Source: CAG-791 sp963650385
Lineage (GTDB): Bacteria; Bacillota; Clostridia; Lachnospirales; Lachnospiraceae
Length of the DNA: 64,000 bases
NCBI GenBank assembly: GCA_963650385.1
Contig: CAVJLL010000001.1
Location: 71,463-135,462, forward strand
Direction: 5' to 3'
The notes beneath the pieces are model-generated. The model saw nothing but the letters and a program-made list of their open reading frames with translations. It made no database searches and was not told the origin of the DNA. This document shows, in pieces, positions 8,861 through 18,163 of this stretch. A program made the translations under genes and the position numbers. Every line of letters starts with the position of its first letter. Position 1 is the first letter of the stretch.

Positions 8861-11158
8861 CTATACAATTCTCTTAAATTTCCGTTCGATTTCCTGTCTG
8901 GACAGGACTATCATCGTAGGCCGCCCATGGGGGCAGTGATACGGATTTTCCAGGGACAAAAGCTCGTCGATGAGCGCCTTTGCCTCCTCATAGGACTGGT
9001 GCATGTTGCCCTTGACGGCCGCCTTGCAGGACATGGATGCAATTTTATACAAAATAGCGGCAGGCGTGCCGCTCATGCGGGAATCCAGGATTTCATCAAG
9101 GATTTCCAAAAGCAGCGCATCCGGCTCATTGGCATACAGCTCCATCGGCACGCCGCGCAGCGCGTAGGAATTCTGTCCGAAGGGCTCGATGTCATAGCCC
9201 ATGCGGCGAAAATACTCCTGGTACTGCAGGTAGGCGCCCTCTTCCTTGCCGGTCAGGTTGAGAATGATCGGCGGGGCGAGCATCTGGGACGGTGCCGGCT
9301 CTGCCTGCTCCTTTGCCAGCCGCCGCATCAGGCGCTCGAAATTCACCTTCTCATGGGCGGCGTGCTGATCGATCATCAGCATCTTGTCCTTGAAGGAGAG
9401 AATCCAGTAGGTATCAAAAATCTGTCCGACGATCGTATACTCCGGCAGATTGCTGCTCTGCAGGATGTGGTAGCTGCGGTTGCCGTAGAGATCCTCGGCG
9501 TAATCCTCCTGCACGCTTTTGCGGAACATCGCCTCCAGATCCCCGGCAAGAACCGCCTTTTCCTTTTCCTCCTGCAGTGCCTTCGCCTTCTTGGGATCCG
9601 GAAGGGACGCCTCCTCGATGAAGGAGAGCTGTTCTGTCTTTACACCGGAAGCGGTTTTGTCAATGAAGGTGAAGTCATCCTCCTTGTATACCACAGGAGA
9701 CTCGTGCACGGCAGGTGCGGCAGGTGCAGGCGACTCTTCCGCTGCTGTCTCTGTCGTCGTTGAAGCACCTGACGGTGCGGAAGTCTGTGCAGCAGAGGCA
9801 AGAAGATCCTCTGCAGCGGCAGGTGCGGCACCATTCGGTGAAGAACTGTCAGGTGCTGGAGTCTCTGCCGCAGAAACCTTCTGCACGGCAGATGCGGCAG
9901 CCGGTGAAGCAGTGGCTGCCGCAGGAACCTCCTGCGCGACAGGTGCGGCAGCCGGTGCAGCGGCGGCTGCAGGGATCTTCGCAGCGGCAGGTGCGCGCTC
10001 AAAAGGTTCTGCATGCCCCTCGGCCTTATTGGCGGCCGCACGCTCTTTCTCCTCCTCGGCGCGAAGTCGATTCTCCTCTGCCTGCGTGTTCATCGTGGCG
10101 CGCGGGATCAGCTCCACATGGTGCAGCGTCTCATGCACGGACTCATTCAGAAAATCAAAAATCCTCTTGGGATCGGAAAAGCGCACTTCCATTTTCGAGG
10201 GGTGCACATTGACGTCAATGTCCTCCGCTGCCGTCTTCAGGTAAAGGATGGCAAACGGAAAGCGGTGCTGCATCAGGTCGGTCCGGTAGCCCTCCTCCAG
10301 GCCCTTGGAAAGGACATCGCTTTTTAAAATTCTCCCGTTGACAAAGAAGATCTCGTGATTCCGGCTCGAGCGGGAAAATTCCGGGCGTCCCAGAAAGCCG
10401 TTGACGCAAAGGCGCTCTTCCCCGTCCTCCCCGGAGGATTTGGCAATCGGAATGACCGAGCTCGACATCTCCCGTCCGTAGATGCGGTAGATCAGCTCCT
10501 TGATGTTGCCGTTTCCCGTGGTGTGAAGCTTCTCCTGTCCGTTTACGCGGTAATGAAAGGAAATCTCCGGGTGGGAAAGGCAAAGGTGCTCCAGAAGCTC
10601 TGTGACGGCGCCGGCCTCGGTCTGCGGTGTTTTTAAGAATTTCCGGCGCACCGGCACATTGTAAAACAGATCGCGCACCATGATGCTGGTGCCGTCCGGC
10701 GCACCGACCTCCGTGACATCCAAGGGCGTCGCATCCGCATCCCTTGAAGGATCATTGGACTGGTACCGCCCCGCGGCATCGTTGACAGCACGGATGCCGA
10801 CGATACTGTCCCGTGTTTTGGTGATCATCTCCACGCGGGACACGGCTGCAATGGACGAAAGCGCCTCTCCGCGAAAGCCCAGGCTGTGAAGATTTCCAAG
10901 ATCATCGGCCTCGCGGATCTTGCTGGTGGCATGCCTGCGGAAGGCCTTTGCAATCTGGGACGGCTCAATGCCGGAGCCGTTGTCGGTTACACGGATCAGA
11001 TCAATGCCGCCGCCCTTGATCTCCACCGTAACTGCCGTGGCTCCCGCGTCAATCGCATTCTCAACCAGCTCCTTGACGACATTGACCGGCCGCTCCACCA
11101 CCTCGCCGGCGGCAATACGGTTGATCGTATCCGAGCTCAATACATGAATTTCTGCCAT
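8861..11158 (-). CDS. mutL: DNA mismatch repair protein MutL
   Basis: GHKL ATPase that couples mismatch recognition by MutS to strand incision. The N-terminal ATPase motifs are intact (NAIDAGATAV, DNGSGI, GFRGEALSSIAAVS). The C-terminal domain has the metal-dependent endonuclease motif DQHAAHEKVNFE and the CPHGRP motif near the end, so this MutL should nick DNA itself, as in bacteria lacking MutH. Between the domains (about 380-500) lies a low-complexity Ala/Pro-rich linker with 17-residue near-repeats, which explains the 765-residue length. It starts 10 bases after the mutS stop. Confidence 0.96.
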   Translation of the reverse strand: MAEIHVLSSDTINRIAAGEVVERPVNVVKELVENAIDAGATAVTVEIKGGGIDLIRVTDNGSGIEPSQIAKAFRRHATSKIREADDLGNLHSLGFRGEALSSIAAVSRVEMITKTRDSIVGIRAVNDAAGRYQSNDPSRDADATPLDVTEVGAPDGTSIMVRDLFYNVPVRRKFLKTPQTEAGAVTELLEHLCLSHPEISFHYRVNGQEKLHTTGNGNIKELIYRIYGREMSSSVIPIAKSSGEDGEERLCVNGFLGRPEFSRSSRNHEIFFVNGRILKSDVLSKGLEEGYRTDLMQHRFPFAILYLKTAAEDIDVNVHPSKMEVRFSDPKRIFDFLNESVHETLHHVELIPRATMNTQAEENRLRAEEEKERAAANKAEGHAEPFERAPAAAKIPAAAAAPAAAPVAQEVPAAATASPAAASAVQKVSAAETPAPDSSSPNGAAPAAAEDLLASAAQTSAPSGASTTTETAAEESPAPAAPAVHESPVVYKEDDFTFIDKTASGVKTEQLSFIEEASLPDPKKAKALQEEKEKAVLAGDLEAMFRKSVQEDYAEDLYGNRSYHILQSSNLPEYTIVGQIFDTYWILSFKDKMLMIDQHAAHEKVNFERLMRRLAKEQAEPAPSQMLAPPIILNLTGKEEGAYLQYQEYFRRMGYDIEPFGQNSYALRGVPMELYANEPDALLLEILDEILDSRMSGTPAAILYKIASMSCKAAVKGNMHQSYEEAKALIDELLSLENPYHCPHGRPTMIVLSRQEIERKFKRIV

Positions 11159-11168
11159 AGTCTATCCT

Positions 11169-13850
11169 TTATGTCTGCGCACTCCAGCGGTTTTTGAGCT
11201 CCGACTGCAGCCGGTACAGCGTGTTCAGTGCATCCATCGGCGTCATGTTGGTGACATCCAGTTCCTGCAGCTCCTTTAAGACATCGTTCTCCTGCACGGT
11301 TTCGAACAGACTCATCTGGTTCAGATCCACATCGTCGTAGTGCGGAACCTTTGAGGTCTTGCTGCTCTCGCCCGCCTTTACCTCGATGGACTGGATCTTC
11401 TCCGTGATGTCATTGTCGGAGAGCTGGCGCGCGATTTCCTTGGCACGCTCAATGACCATGTCCGGAATGCCCGCAAGACGCGCCACCTGTATGCCGTAGG
11501 AGCGGTCGGCACCGCCCCGTATGATTTTGCGCAGGAATACGATGTCGTCGCCCTTTTCACGCACCGCCACGCAGTAATTGTTGACGTTCGAGATCTTGCC
11601 CTCGAGCTCTGTCAGCTCGTGATAATGGGTGGCAAACAGTGTTTTGGCTCCCAGAATCTTGCGGTTTGCAATGTATTCGATCACCGCCCACGCAATGGCA
11701 AGCCCGTCAAAGGTGGACGTTCCGCGGCCGATCTCATCCAGGATCAGGAGCGACTTCGGCGTTGCATTGCGGAGAATGTTCGCCACCTCGTTCATCTCCA
11801 CCATGAAGGTGGACTGGCCGCTTCCCAGATCATCCGAGGCACCCACGCGTGTAAAAATACGATCCACCACGCACAGATCCGCGGAGGCAGCGGGCACGAA
11901 GGAGCCGATCTGGCACATCAGACAGATCAGCGCCACCTGCCGCATATAGGTGGATTTACCGGCCATGTTGGGGCCGGTGATCACGGCGATGCTGTCCTTT
12001 TTGCTGTCCAGCACCGTATCGTTGGAGATGAAATCGCCGGACATCATCCGCTCGACGACGGGGTGCCTTCCCTCCTTGATGCGGATGAGGCCCTTGTCGT
12101 TGATATGCGGACGAACATAGCGGCCGCGCTCCGCCGTCAGTGAAAGCGAGGCGTAGACATCCAGATAGGCAATCGCCTTGGCCGCCTTCTGGATTTCGAC
12201 AACGCGCCCGGCAATTTCCCTGCGGAGCTTGTCAAATTCCTCGTATTCGAGGTCATTGAGCTTGTCCTCTGCGCCCAGGATCCTCGCCTCCAGCTCCTTG
12301 AGCTCCGGCGTTGTATAGCGCTCGCTGCCGACCAGCGTCTGCTTGCGCTCAAAGTTCTCCGGCACAAGATCCTTAAAGGAATTGGTGACCTCAAAGAAAT
12401 AGCCGAATACATTGTTGTATTTGATCTTGAGGCCGCGGATCCCGGTCTGCTCGCGCACGGTCTCCTCCATCTTCGCAAGAAGATCCTTGCTGCCGGTTTT
12501 GGCTTCGCGGAAGGCATCGATTTCCGGAAGGTAGCCATCCTTGATGATGCCGCCCTCCTTCATTGCCAGCGGCGGATCGTCCGAAATGGCGGCGGTCAGC
12601 TTGTCCACCAGCGCGTCAAAATCGCCCAGGTCCTCGCGGATGCGGGCAAATTCCTCGCCCTCGAGTCCCGAGAGCACCTGGCGGATGGGACGCACCATGC
12701 GCAGCGACTCCCGGAAGGCCACGAGATCTCTTGGATTCGCGCTTCCGTAGCTGATCTTCGTCAAAAGGCGTTCCAGATCATACACCGGCGCCAGGTATTC
12801 CCGCAGCTCGTCCCGGTCCACACTCTGAAGGCAGAGCACCTCCACGGCATCCAGCCGCTTTTCAATCTCCGCAGCATCGATGAGCGGCTGCTCGAGAAAC
12901 TGGTGCAGAAGACGCGCGCCCATGGCGGTTTTGGTCTTGTCGAGGACCCAGAGAAGGGAGCCGTGCACCTTCTTTTCCCGGAGCGTTTCCGTCAGCTCCA
13001 GGTTCCGCCGCGTGGACGTATCCAGCAGCATATACTTGCCGGAGAGGTACGCTTCGATCCTCGTAATGTTGGACAGATCGTTCATCTGTGTATCGTACAG
13101 ATACCGGAGCAGCGCACCGCACGCAAGCGTGCCTGCCTTCAGATCATCGATGCCCAGCGCCAGAAGGCTCGAAACACGAAAATGCCGCAGCAGAATCTCG
13201 CGGCAGTCGTTCTCGTTAAAATAATGCGGATCCAGCGTGTTGATGGTGATCGACAGGCGGTTCCGCAGATCCTCGGCATCGATGCCGCTCATCATGAACG
13301 CCTCGTTGCAGACGATCTCCGAGGGCATGTACTTCTGGATCTCATCCAGAATCTTCTGCGTACCGCTCACCTGCGTTGCCAGAAAATCTCCGGTGGAGAC
13401 GTCACTGACGGAAATGCCGGCCAGCGCACTTGCCGCGTCGTAGAAAATGGCAAGGATATAGTTATTTTTGTGCTCATCGAGCGTCTCAGGAGAGACGTTC
13501 GTGCCCGGCGTTACGATGCGCGTAACCTCCCGCTTTACAAGGCCCTTGGCGAGCTTGGGATCCTCCACCTGCTCGCAGATGGCGACGCGGTACCCCTTTT
13601 CAATGAGCTTTGCGATGTAGATGTCGACCGCGTGAAACGGAATGCCGCACATCGGCGCGCGCTCAGAAAGGCCGCAGGATTTGCCGGTAAGGGTCAGCTC
13701 CAGCTCTTTTGACGCGGTCAGTGCGTCATCAAAGAACATTTCGTAAAAATCGCCCAGCCGGTAAAACAGGAGGCACTCCGGGTACTGCTCCTTGGTGCGC
13801 AGGTACTCCTGCATCATCGGTGATACATCTTCAATGTTGGGAAAGGACAT
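11169..13850 (-). CDS. mutS: DNA mismatch repair protein MutS
   Basis: Mismatch-recognition ATPase, 893 residues with all five domains. The N-terminal clamp carries FYRLGDFYEMFF with the mismatch-contacting Phe-x-Glu. The ATPase has Walker A GPNMAGKSTYM and Walker B/signature DEIGRGTSTFDG. The chosen ATG at 13850 (MSFPNIEDVSP) follows a strong Shine-Dalgarno (GGAGGTATCT). An in-frame extension to 13934 would overlap miaB and does not match the family. It lies between miaB and mutL with 10-base gaps. Confidence 0.97.
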   Translation of the reverse strand: MSFPNIEDVSPMMQEYLRTKEQYPECLLFYRLGDFYEMFFDDALTASKELELTLTGKSCGLSERAPMCGIPFHAVDIYIAKLIEKGYRVAICEQVEDPKLAKGLVKREVTRIVTPGTNVSPETLDEHKNNYILAIFYDAASALAGISVSDVSTGDFLATQVSGTQKILDEIQKYMPSEIVCNEAFMMSGIDAEDLRNRLSITINTLDPHYFNENDCREILLRHFRVSSLLALGIDDLKAGTLACGALLRYLYDTQMNDLSNITRIEAYLSGKYMLLDTSTRRNLELTETLREKKVHGSLLWVLDKTKTAMGARLLHQFLEQPLIDAAEIEKRLDAVEVLCLQSVDRDELREYLAPVYDLERLLTKISYGSANPRDLVAFRESLRMVRPIRQVLSGLEGEEFARIREDLGDFDALVDKLTAAISDDPPLAMKEGGIIKDGYLPEIDAFREAKTGSKDLLAKMEETVREQTGIRGLKIKYNNVFGYFFEVTNSFKDLVPENFERKQTLVGSERYTTPELKELEARILGAEDKLNDLEYEEFDKLRREIAGRVVEIQKAAKAIAYLDVYASLSLTAERGRYVRPHINDKGLIRIKEGRHPVVERMMSGDFISNDTVLDSKKDSIAVITGPNMAGKSTYMRQVALICLMCQIGSFVPAASADLCVVDRIFTRVGASDDLGSGQSTFMVEMNEVANILRNATPKSLLILDEIGRGTSTFDGLAIAWAVIEYIANRKILGAKTLFATHYHELTELEGKISNVNNYCVAVREKGDDIVFLRKIIRGGADRSYGIQVARLAGIPDMVIERAKEIARQLSDNDITEKIQSIEVKAGESSKTSKVPHYDDVDLNQMSLFETVQENDVLKELQELDVTNMTPMDALNTLYRLQSELKNRWSAQT

Positions 13851-13860
13851 AGATACCTCC

Positions 13861-15381
13861 TCAGCACCCCTCCGGGTTCTCGCGAAGCGCCGTGCCGAAA
13901 TAGTAAAAGCCTCTGCACTCGTCCAGATGCACATCGTAAAAATGTCCGATCATGGAGGCATCGCCCTTGACGTGCACGATGACGTTGTTGGAAAGCCGGC
14001 AGGTGATGTACGAGGGATCCTGGCTTCCGACCTCCTCGGCAAGTGCGGTCATGGTGCGTCCTGCAAGGCCCGCAGCGCGCTTCCTTGCATTCTCCTGGAC
14101 CGCGGCCAGAATGCGGTCAAAGTTCTGCTGCACTTCTTCCCGAGGCACCTGCGGCATGGAGGCAGCAGGCGTTCCCTTCCGCGGCGAATAGATGAAGGTG
14201 TATGCGTTGTCGAACTGAACCCTCTCAATGACGTCGATGGTGTCATCGGCATCCGCGGCCGTCTCGCCCGGGAAGCCGGCGATGATGTCGGTGGTGATGG
14301 CGGCATCCGGCACGATCTCGCGGATCATTGCCGCCCGCTCCAGGAACTCCTCCCTTGTATAGCGGCGGTTCATGCGCCGCAGAATCTCATTGGAGCCGGA
14401 CTGCAGCGGAAAATGAATGTGCCTTGCAATGTTCGGATGATCCCGGATGACCTCCAGAACATCCCGTCCCATGTCCTTGGGGTGCGGCGTCATAAAACGG
14501 ACGCGCTTAATCCCCTTCACCTCGGCCACTGCGGCAAGGAGCTCTGCAAAAGAGCACTTCGTCTCCAGATCTCTTCCATAGGAATTGACGTTCTGCCCCA
14601 GCAGCATCACCTCCACAACGCCGTCTGCCGCAAGCTTTTCGCATTCCCGCAGAATATCCCCGGGCTCTCTGCTCCGCTCGTGTCCGCGCACATAGGGGAC
14701 AATGCAGTACGTGCAGTAATTGTCGCACCCGAACATGATGTTGATGCCGGACTTGTAGGCGTATTTGCGCTGAACCGGAAGGTCCTCAACGATTTCATCC
14801 GTTGCCTCCCAAAGGCTCGTGACCTTGTGCCCCTTTGCGTCAAAGGCGCCGTTCTTTGTTTCGTAGACCTCGCACAGATACTGCGGGAAGCAGAACAGGT
14901 TGTGGGTGCCGAAAATCAGGTCCACATACGGGTAGCTCTTTTTGATCCGGTCCACGGCGCTTTGCTCCTGCGTCATGCAGCCGCAGACGGCAATCTTCAT
15001 CAGCGGATTGTGCTTTTTATAATGTGCCGCTCTCCCGAGGCGTCCGAAGAAATGCTGATCCGCGTTGTCACGTACGGTGCATGTGTTGTAAATGACAAAA
15101 TCCGCGGATTCCTCATCGATTTCCTCGTAGCCGGAGGAAATCAGGATTCCGGAAAGCTTTTCGGCATCCCTGGCGTTCATCTGGCAGCCGAAATTGTGCA
15201 CGTGAAAGGTCGGCTTCCTTCCCAGAATCCCTGCCAGCTGTGCCGTGTACATTCTAGACCGGGCAAGATACTCCTCCTGCCGCACAAGCTCCTCCCGGGA
15301 GGCCTCTTCTCTCTCCGCGGCCGGACGCTTTTTCGGCATGGGCACGCGCGGTGTATTCGTAGATGTTGTGTTGTCGTTCAT
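13861..15381 (-). CDS. miaB: tRNA-2-methylthio-N6-dimethylallyladenosine synthase MiaB
   Basis: Radical-SAM methylthiotransferase that converts i6A37 to ms2i6A37 in tRNA, acting after MiaA. The N-terminal UPF0004 domain has three cluster cysteines (NFGCQMNARD, YNTCTVRDNAD, AVCGCMTQE). The radical-SAM motif is CDNYCTYCIVPYVRG, and a C-terminal TRAM domain follows. At 506 residues it has an N-terminal extension of about 55 residues rich in Arg, Glu and Lys, as seen in Clostridial MiaB proteins. It precedes mutS by 10 bases. Confidence 0.96.
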   Translation of the reverse strand: MNDNTTSTNTPRVPMPKKRPAAEREEASREELVRQEEYLARSRMYTAQLAGILGRKPTFHVHNFGCQMNARDAEKLSGILISSGYEEIDEESADFVIYNTCTVRDNADQHFFGRLGRAAHYKKHNPLMKIAVCGCMTQEQSAVDRIKKSYPYVDLIFGTHNLFCFPQYLCEVYETKNGAFDAKGHKVTSLWEATDEIVEDLPVQRKYAYKSGINIMFGCDNYCTYCIVPYVRGHERSREPGDILRECEKLAADGVVEVMLLGQNVNSYGRDLETKCSFAELLAAVAEVKGIKRVRFMTPHPKDMGRDVLEVIRDHPNIARHIHFPLQSGSNEILRRMNRRYTREEFLERAAMIREIVPDAAITTDIIAGFPGETAADADDTIDVIERVQFDNAYTFIYSPRKGTPAASMPQVPREEVQQNFDRILAAVQENARKRAAGLAGRTMTALAEEVGSQDPSYITCRLSNNVIVHVKGDASMIGHFYDVHLDECRGFYYFGTALRENPEGC

Positions 15382-15430
15382 GCTGCCTCTTTCGTTTCAA
15401 GATATTTGGTATCTGTTCAGTGACAGATAG

Positions 15431-16684
15431 TTACTCCTCATCCAGCGCATAGGCTGCATAGGCATTGAGAATTCGCAGAAGCGTCTCCGCACCGAGCACC
15501 ATTTCCTTCGCAAGAACGTATTCATCCTTGCTGTGATACCGGTAGGCTCCGGTGAAAAGGTTGGGGCAGGGAATTCCCATGAAGCTCATTCTGGCGCCGT
15601 CTGTGCCGCCGCGGATGGGCTGCACGCAGGGCGTGACACCGATGGCCTCCATGGCCTTTACGGCATTCTCCACCAGGTGCATATGCGGCTTTATTTTCTC
15701 TGCCATGTTGTAATAGGAGTCCTGGACCGTGCAGGTAACTTTTGCTGCAGGATAACGCTCCTGCACCGTTTCCGCCGCTTTCTTCATGACGAGCTTACGC
15801 TCTTCAAAGCGGCTCCTGTCATGGTCGCGGATGATGTATTCCATACGGGCCTTGTCGGCGGTGCCGGAAAGCGCCTCCAGATGATAAAAGCCCTCGTACC
15901 CTTCCGTGGTCTCCGGACGCTCGTTTTCCGGAAGGAGTCCCTGCAGCTCCACAGAAAGGAGCAGTGCGTTGATCATTGCACCCTTGGCGCTTCCCGGATG
16001 CGCGGAGACGCCCTGGATGTCGATCACGGCAGAGGCCGCATTGAAGTTCTCGTACTCGAGCTCGCCGGCTCCGCCGCCGTCCACCGTATAGGCATAGTCC
16101 ACGGCAAAATGGTCCGGATCCATGTGAAGCGTTCCGTTTCCTACCTCTTCATCCGGCGTAAACATGATGCGGACGGTGCCGTGCGCAATCTCCGGATGCT
16201 GCAGGAGGAACTGCGCCGTCTCCATGATCTGCGTGACACCGGCCTTGTCATCCCCGCCGAGCACCGTTGTGCCGTCCGAGGTAATAATGGCATTTCCCTG
16301 CTCATCATAGTGCACATGCGGATGAATAAACGGATGGCTGCTGGCGTCAACGGCATCGGAGGTGTCCATGTGCGCCGCAAGTCCGATGACGGGCGCAAGG
16401 TTCTCGCGCCGCTTTAAGGCTGCGTCCTTCCGCGCATCCAGAAGCTCCTGCGGGGCCTTCGGAATGGAGGCCGGAATCGTCGCATAGACGTAGCACTTCT
16501 CCTCGTCCAGATAAACCTCCGAAGCGCCCATCTCCTGCAGCTCCTTATACAGGAGTCTAGCCAGGTCGAACTGGCAGGGCGTAGAGGGCGTATCCGGAAC
16601 GCCTTCTTTGGACTGTGTATAAATGCCGGCATAGCGGACGAACCGCTCTGTCATGTGCTTCTGATCGAAATGCATCACTGCCAT
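15431..16684 (-). CDS. pepT: Peptidase T (tripeptide aminopeptidase)
   Basis: M20-family zinc aminopeptidase that removes the N-terminal residue of tripeptides in the cytoplasm. Metal and catalytic motifs visible: GLAAHMDTSDA (His and catalytic Asp), LGGDDKAGVTQIM (bridging Asp), FTPDEEVGNG (catalytic Glu pair), TVDGGGAGELEYE, and a late IRGGTDGARMSF with the final His ligand region. The chosen ATG at 16684 gives 417 residues, normal for PepT, and follows AAGGAG with good spacing. A 36-residue upstream extension in the same frame is read from the end of the next gene and is not part of the protein. Confidence 0.95.
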   Translation of the reverse strand: MAVMHFDQKHMTERFVRYAGIYTQSKEGVPDTPSTPCQFDLARLLYKELQEMGASEVYLDEEKCYVYATIPASIPKAPQELLDARKDAALKRRENLAPVIGLAAHMDTSDAVDASSHPFIHPHVHYDEQGNAIITSDGTTVLGGDDKAGVTQIMETAQFLLQHPEIAHGTVRIMFTPDEEVGNGTLHMDPDHFAVDYAYTVDGGGAGELEYENFNAASAVIDIQGVSAHPGSAKGAMINALLLSVELQGLLPENERPETTEGYEGFYHLEALSGTADKARMEYIIRDHDRSRFEERKLVMKKAAETVQERYPAAKVTCTVQDSYYNMAEKIKPHMHLVENAVKAMEAIGVTPCVQPIRGGTDGARMSFMGIPCPNLFTGAYRYHSKDEYVLAKEMVLGAETLLRILNAYAAYALDEE

Positions 16685-16712
16685 GATCGATAATCTCCTT
16701 CTGTATCGTCTG

Positions 16713-17591
16713 TCACACTGTCTTGCGGCGCTTCCCCCGGCAGAAGTCCCGCCCGGTCTCATTCGGAATCCGTATGCGGTACTGATAGGCACGGCTTTTC
16801 GTCACGCCTACCCGTTCGGTTACGCCGAGCGTTGTCAGAACGCGCAGGACGCTCGAGTACTGCAGCGCTTTCCGGTGAATACCGACAACCTGCTCAAAAT
16901 CCTTTGTCGTAAACGGGTCCGGAAGAGCCTCTGCAAGCTCCCCCTGCGGCAGAAAAACCGCATAATCCTCCGGCCGTTCCAGAATCAGATCCTCATAAAT
17001 TCCGGACGGAATGCGGTCAAACCGGTGAGAGCCGCGTTTGCCGCCTGTGCCCCAGCCGTCCTGCATGCGGTACTCCTTCAGATCGAGGAGAACGGGCTCA
17101 ATGACCAGATTGGGCCGGTTCAGGAAGGTCTCTATTCTGGCCAGCTCGCGGAAGACCTCGTAAAAGCTGCCGATAAAGTGCGAGGGATTTTCTGCGCAGA
17201 CCTCTCCCGTAGATGGATCAATCCAGCAGACAGTCTTCCGGTGCGGAATGGGGTGCACGATGGTGACCCGGTAATCCTCCAGAAAGGCGGTCAGCTTTTC
17301 CCGCATGGCACCGAAATTCGCCGTCTGAATTTCCGTAATGGTGCGGGCCTTTGGATCACAGATATCCGCAATATAATTTCCGACCGGGACCTCCTGGTGC
17401 GAGGGGTCCGGATCCTTGTAGTTTTTCAGGATCGCATGCGTGGACTTTTCCATCTGCATGCCGATTCCGATGCGCTCCCGGTTCAGATCGGTCAGAACCG
17501 CCGTGATGGCTGTCTCCATTGCGGCGGTATTTCCTGCGCGTCTTTCTCCGGAAGGCTGCGGCGCACTCCCGGCCTTCTTCCCCTTAGGCAT
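16713..17591 (-). CDS. Conserved hypothetical protein, possible PD-(D/E)XK-like fold
   Basis: I do not recognise this 292-residue protein by name. It has a basic, low-complexity first 25 residues, then an alpha/beta region with Glu48, Asp76/Asp79 and the string ITEIQTANF (Glu87-x-Gln89). Such an E...D...ExQ spacing resembles PD-(D/E)XK nuclease-like domains, where ExK may be ExQ. The last 80 residues (FTTKDFEQVV...ALQYSSVLRVLTTLGV) look like a winged helix. The ATG overlaps the stop of the upstream DUF5662 gene by one base (TGATG) and follows GGGAG, so the two are translationally coupled. The nuclease idea is inference only. Confidence 0.55.
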   Translation of the reverse strand: MPKGKKAGSAPQPSGERRAGNTAAMETAITAVLTDLNRERIGIGMQMEKSTHAILKNYKDPDPSHQEVPVGNYIADICDPKARTITEIQTANFGAMREKLTAFLEDYRVTIVHPIPHRKTVCWIDPSTGEVCAENPSHFIGSFYEVFRELARIETFLNRPNLVIEPVLLDLKEYRMQDGWGTGGKRGSHRFDRIPSGIYEDLILERPEDYAVFLPQGELAEALPDPFTTKDFEQVVGIHRKALQYSSVLRVLTTLGVTERVGVTKSRAYQYRIRIPNETGRDFCRGKRRKTV

Positions 17592-18163
17592 CAGTAGCTC
17601 CCCCTTGCGAGAATTTCCCGAACCCTTGCAAAGGCCGCCGTTTCTCCCTCCTCTGCCAGGAGCCGAAGGAGGCTTTCCAGGAGCGCCGCCGTATCCGGAT
17701 GAAGGAAGCGCCCGGTATTGCCCTTCTGATAATAGTCCAGCGGATCCGTATCCTTATAGGCGGCTCCGTTGTAGGTCTTGGAGGCCGCCACGCGGTCCAT
17801 GAACATCTCAATGACATAGCGAAGCGGCATACGGCAGGCGATGATGCCGGAGCCGTTTATGCCGCCGGTTTGTCTTACGCAGTAATCCATCCAGTACTCG
17901 TAGTGGTGACGGTTCCGCCCCTTATGGTGCAGCCAGGAGGTGGAAAGGCCGATGGCCTCCCGCTCGGCGTTGTTCGGAGACCTTGTTCCCTGGTAGTATC
18001 TTGCGCCGACCCAGAATTCTGTCGGGCTGTACTTGGAAAGATCGTGCGTCAGTCCCTGCCAGTACAGCCCGACGGCAAAGCACTCCCGGCACACGATGTG
18101 CCGGTGATGCGTAATGGTTTTGAAATGCGCAATTGTTTTGCGCAGCGTTATGCGTGGTATCAC
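17591..18163 (-). CDS. DUF5662 family protein
   Basis: Protein of 190 residues resembling the DUF5662 family, found widely in gut Clostridia. It is rich in histidine and aromatic residues: HHRHIVCRECFAVGLYWQGL, then HDLSKYSPTEFWVGARYYQG, then WLHHKGRNRHHYEYWMD. The repeated His and Asp positions suggest an HD-like metal site, but no activity is known to me. It begins with GTG overlapping the stop of the GlgX-like gene (GTGA) and is in turn coupled to the next gene, making a three-gene unit. Confidence 0.72.
   Translation of the reverse strand: MIPRITLRKTIAHFKTITHHRHIVCRECFAVGLYWQGLTHDLSKYSPTEFWVGARYYQGTRSPNNAEREAIGLSTSWLHHKGRNRHHYEYWMDYCVRQTGGINGSGIIACRMPLRYVIEMFMDRVAASKTYNGAAYKDTDPLDYYQKGNTGRFLHPDTAALLESLLRLLAEEGETAAFARVREILARGSY

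Noticed and set aside
13792..15423. 543-codon + strand frame opposite miaB
   Set aside because: Mirrors miaB over its whole length; His/Arg/Leu-rich composition typical of an antisense frame.
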